Below, in pieces: positions 60,253 to 64,000 of a stretch of DNA of 64,000 bases. The DNA lies in NCBI GenBank assembly GCA_026874595.1, contig CM049322.1, forward strand, positions 52,727,386-52,791,385, read 5' to 3'. Each line of letters starts with the position of its first letter. Within the stretch, counting starts at the first letter, position 1. Source of the DNA: Sipunculus nudus (lineage: Eukaryota > Annelida > Sipuncula > Golfingiida > Sipunculidae). The translations under genes were made by a program, and so were the position numbers. Below the pieces are notes generated by a model, which was not told the DNA's origin, did not search any database, and saw only the letters and a program-made list of their open reading frames with translations.

Positions 60253-61200
60253 GGCCCCCCTTTAAAAGCCGGTGCCCTATAGTAATCGACCTGTCCGTCT
60301 GTCTGTCTGTCCTAACGTCCGTCTGTCCGTCTGTCCGTCCGTCCGTCCACAAATTCTTTTCCAGATGATAACTCCAGTTAGGATTGACGGATTGAGTTCA
60401 AACCTTAAATATGTATTAACCATCAATTATGGAAGATCCCTATCAATTTTGGGGTCCGGAGGTCAAAGGTCAAAAAAGTTATTCACAGTTTGGTGTTGAA
60501 TTTTAGGTCCCTCTTTCAGCAGGGCAGAAATCATAATTGTAACCATAATTGTTTGTTCCACCTTAACAGTAGGACAAGTCCTCATGTCAACAGCAACAAG
60601 GCATGATATATGGTCATAGTCAGCCATTTTCTGTAAGTTATGCGGTAAAAACCATTACTGAACACCTAGTAAGGTGCACTCTCTTAGCAAATATGCATGC
60701 AAAAGTACACAAATTGTTAACACAATAACTTGTAAAAAGTATTTCATATAAGGTCCCAAGACTCACGGCAGTGATGGACCTTTTTATGAACTACATCATG
60801 TTTGAAGATGGGTGACCTTGATGGATTTTCAAGGTCACAGAGGTGATAATGCTAAAATGATGTTAACCAAATAGCTCGCAAACAATTTGACTAACGCTCA
60901 CTGAACTTGCACCAGTAATGTTTGTTATGAAGGGCTAGGTCAAGTTTGGATGGATGACCTTGACAGAGGCGATAATTCTCAAATGACGTTAATGCAATAA
61001 CCCGCAAAGAATTTGATGAACAATCAAATTCGTTTTTGCATAATAACTCCTCTGGCATATGATTGATAGGATTCAAACATAAGGTGTATCACCCATGGTC
61101 TAAGGGAGAAGCTTATTGATATTAGGGCCAGAAGGAAAAAAAATGTAATACAAAGTTTGGTGTTCAGTTGCTGGTGTCTCCTTCAGCAGGCCAGAGATGG
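60253..61200 (-). repeat. TGACC-family repeat, inverted copy with GTCC/GTCT tail
   Basis: Begins with GGTGCCCTATAGTAATCGAC and a GTCC/GTCT tract (to about 60350), the inverse of the end at 33501-33580. GATGATAACTCCAGTTAGGA and GGTCAAAGGTCAAAA then match the module in reverse. A second diverged copy of the same stretch starts near 61041 (ATAACTCCTCTGGCATATGA) and ends with TTTGGTGTTCAGTTGCTGG..CTTCAGCAGG, matching 60489-60525. Confidence 0.7.
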
Positions 61201-61884
61201 ATGAATCCTTTTCGAGTCACTCGTGTACAGCGGCATTACATTTTCACAGCATACTTTGTACAGACAATTTGAAGATTCCCCAGAAAAGGATACACTGGCC
61301 CAACGCACCACAGTGGCTCTCATTTAGACCATGTTTGGACAAATTTATCTCCACTTCCAACATCTCAAGGAATTTGGACCTATTACAAAGACCATCAACA
61401 AATTTACATTGATATTCATATGTAGCCATTCTACACATCACAGCGCATCTGTAGACCCAAGCCCAAGAACAACTGAAGAGAATGACCATTTTATCACTAC
61501 TAACTAACAGCTGACTCTCTCTACCACTACAAGGTTCATGTACAGACTCAAGCCTCACATATAATAAGGCCAATTCAACATACAAATACTGGAAAAAATA
61601 TTTGACACAGCCCAGCCAAGACTTCAACCAAGAATAACTGGCACAGGTAATAAAGAAATACAGAAACTAAAAATGCATGCAGATCTTTTATATCATTATT
61701 TTGATAGCTTTAAATATTTTCACTTTACCATATCTTTTCTTCCAGTTTATACATGTCAGCTGTTCTTTACAGGTTCTTTAATTTTCAAATATCACTCTTT
61801 CAGCCCATGCTACCAAAGTACACCGAATTCACAGTACTTAAATTTATAATTACTGCATCTTTTGCGGGGCCCTTACTGACCTGT
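61201..61884. other. Unassigned insert between the two parts of the 69-bp array
   Basis: The 127-residue minus-strand open frame at 61244-61627 has a leucine/cysteine-rich translation but no recognisable domain. It probably belongs to the repeat block. The rest is AT-rich. Confidence 0.35.
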
Positions 61885-62225
61885 AAGTTTTCTAGTTACA
61901 CTAGTGACCCAAAGACGAAAAGACCAATGACCCAGAGATGGCAGCACAAGCAACACAACTAACAACATACTTTAAACGCTATTATTACACCATTGACTAA
62001 CAGATGGCAGCACAAGCAACGCAAATGACAACACACTGCAAACTATATTATTATTACACCAGTGGCTAAGAGATGACGGCACAAGCAACACAACCAACAG
62101 CATAATCCAAACTCCATTATTATTGCACCAGTGACTAAAGATAGCAACACAAGCAACACAAGCAGCAACATACTTCAAACTTCATTATCATTATACCAGT
62201 GACCCACAGATGGTAGCACATGTAA
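61885..62225 (+). repeat. 69-bp minisatellite, right part
   Basis: The same units as 59745-60252, more diverged: ACCAGTG.CTAAGAGATG.C, GGCACAAGCAACACAACCAAC and CCAAACTCCATTATTATTGC. Spacings are about 68-72. Same orientation as the left part. Confidence 0.8.
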
Positions 62226-63164
62226 CACGACCATCACTTTGCTCTGTACAGTATTGGCGGAGAATTTGCACTGCATAAGTGGTATCTTTTTACTGTAAAC
62301 AATTTCTATATTTATACTTTTATTTATCAACTTCTGGCTGGCATAATATTTGATAATCGTTATAGAATTTTTAGATCATGTATTAACATGTAGCGGCCAT
62401 ACACATGTTGTTTCATTTCGCTCATAACAGGCCTAGCTCAAATTGTGTAGGACCGTCCATGGCCGACGATCTTTACTGGAACTACCGGTTTTCTCAAACT
62501 TACAGGCCAGCTCTAACCACAGTCTCAGCCTCTGAGAAGTTTTAGCATTACTTTCATACGAAATGACAATTTCGACAATCCACGCGAAATAAATTAAATT
62601 TGATTAAATAACTTAAAGAACTAAAACTAAATCAAACAGATCCCTATAGTTATAATTCAAAACATATCTGTCATAAATAATTGAAACCACCCGATACCAC
62701 CGGAATCCCCAAATGTTATATGGTCATATTACTGAATATAATCCATTATATTGTTCGGTTTTTACGACAGCAAGTAAAATTACCTTTTTATTAATGAACC
62801 TTTTTTCATTTAATCTGTAGGCATATCGTGGTATCCATTGTATTATTTCCTTCAAACAAAATAGACACCTAATGGTACATATGCATACACGTTTGTAACA
62901 ATGAATACATAACGCCACATCGGATAAAGCAAAGTCATATCATTATTGATGGATCACTTTCGACGGAGTTCCTGTAAATTAACCCGGATGTGATTTCCGA
63001 TGTAGCTATGAGAATGGTCTGTATTGGACCGTTCAAACCGAAACGTCTTCTGTTTGTCCTTCCGTTTGATCAAACCTACAAACAAGTGACTGGCTTTATC
63101 TGAGCGCACTTATTATACTTATTATCTATACAATCCAAGAAAAGTAAATACAGTTCAAATATCG
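62226..63164. other. Intergenic, no supported gene
   Basis: AT-rich. ACCGAAACGTCTTCTG near 63045 resembles phrases at old retroelement ends but has no coding context. Confidence 0.45.
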
Positions 63165-63345
63165 GAGTTGGGTCCAAAAGTACTCGTACTCATAGTACTC
63201 CTACTCATGAGTACTTTTATGAGAACTCAGTACTCGTACTCGAGTACTTTTTAAAAAATTACAAAAGTACCCGTACTTGTACTAGAGTACTTTGACAGTA
63301 CTCGGTACTCATATGAGTAACTCGTGAGTACTATTGGGTATTTCA
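63165..63345. repeat. AGTACTCGTACTC-type short repeat cluster
   Basis: About 15 copies of GTACTC/GAGTAC in both orientations within 170 bases, many forming AGTACT or CTCGAG palindromes. It follows GGAGTTGGGTCCAAA. Arrays of this kind can form the subterminal region of hAT-type transposons; that assignment is a guess here. Confidence 0.6.
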
Positions 63346-64000
63346 TATATTTCTAATAAACTTTAATCTCAATTAATTATATTAGTAATAGGTTATTATA
63401 GAATATTATAGTAAGATATTATATATAATATACAACATATATAATTTCATATATAGTAGTACTTAAAATAAATACTCCACCTGTTACTATAACTGAAATT
63501 ATTAGAGCATTTTAGCATCGATCACTACTACTATTTTTTGGCTTCTATTACTGATACTAACACATTTATTTATTATAAAATATAAATAAATTGAACTATT
63601 TTATTATTAATACATTCATGCAATTCATGTGTACAGCATTATATATTTCCAGCAAGATAAGTACAACATAGTGTTCAATAAACCTTTTATCAGCAAAATG
63701 ATACCGAGTAATATTTAAAGAAAAAAATTCGAACTTTTGAAAGATCCCAAAATAAAAATAGTTAAGGTTCGCCACAATTCAATACAAATAAATATACTCA
63801 GAACCTGTTCATCATAACATAAACTCAGCAGTGCTCTGGGTCCTGGGCTAATCAAGCTTGAATTGATTTATATATGAAACTAAATGTGAGTGTAGGTTTA
63901 GCAGATTTTCCGTGGGAATTGCAGTCTTTGATGAGCCCATTACACAGTCTGTGGCACAACTAAGACTCAACTGTTGACTGTCAACTGATTGACCCATGAA
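63346..64000. other. Intergenic to window end
   Basis: AT-rich. If 63165-63345 is a transposon end, the element body would continue here, but no transposase-like frame is visible before the window ends. Confidence 0.4.

Noticed and set aside
59665-60265. Periodic open frames rich in Gln/His or Leu/Val
   Set aside because: The period is 23 codons and equals the 69-bp minisatellite unit. Frames are open on both strands and have no start context.
61244-61627. 127-codon minus-strand open frame
   Set aside because: No recognisable domain, it lies inside the block that splits the 69-bp array, and its composition is that of AT-rich repeat DNA.

Overview
This window is animal nuclear DNA, most likely from a lophotrochozoan and probably a mollusc. 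It is AT-rich and gene-poor. It carries many (TA)n tracts of 35-75 bp, poly-G/poly-C runs of 10-21 bases and several layers of diverged interspersed and tandem repeats. The genes show clear eukaryotic splice sites. The species cannot be named from the sequence. The mollusc call is an inference from the LicD-type gene family together with the character of the repeats (TGACC-rich modules and GGAC/GACA tails).

Four protein-coding genes can be supported, all on the minus strand. Three (3248-4138, 12462-13475 and 26368-27285) are paralogous LicD/fukutin-type enzymes with uninterrupted coding regions. Each is a short type II membrane protein with an N-terminal anchor, a GTLIG..RHH.PI.WDDD.DI catalytic core and a Cys-containing C-terminal part. 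They are probably Golgi phosphotransferases acting on glycans, and they form a dispersed local gene family over about 24 kb. The fourth gene (48092-51468) can be assembled from six coding exons. They join in frame into 402 codons (401 residues) and predict a secreted protein made of two tandem jelly-roll (LamG-like) modules. Each module is built from two exons with the same intron phases. One exon of this gene is only 18 bases long.

The rest is repeat-rich intergenic DNA. (i) Two copies of a roughly 300-bp MITE, with terminal inverted repeats and TTA/TAA target duplications, lie at 19924-20229 and 34932-35225. (ii) A TGACC-rich repeat family with ~145-bp modules pairing into a ~290-bp unit lies at about 24.2-25.3 and 32.5-33.6 kb. 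Related material is at 22.3-25.8 and 60.3-61.2 kb, and one copy has a GGAC/GACA tail. (iii) A family carrying the palindrome GGTGGCGCCACC lies near 8.3, 28.7 and 43.3 kb. (iv) Several minisatellites are present: an almost perfect 47-bp array at 47411-47784, a 69-bp array split by a repeat block at 59.75-62.2 kb, a 41-bp array at 22273, and diverged 27-bp and 40-bp arrays. (v) A poly-G-headed repeat is present in three copies, and short pogo/Tigger-like ends are visible.

The LicD genes plausibly share one biochemical role (glycan phosphodiester modification), diversified after duplication. Nothing in the sequence ties the secreted tandem-module gene to them beyond shared strand and neighbourhood. 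No rRNA, convincing tRNA, CRISPR array or intact transposase gene was seen.
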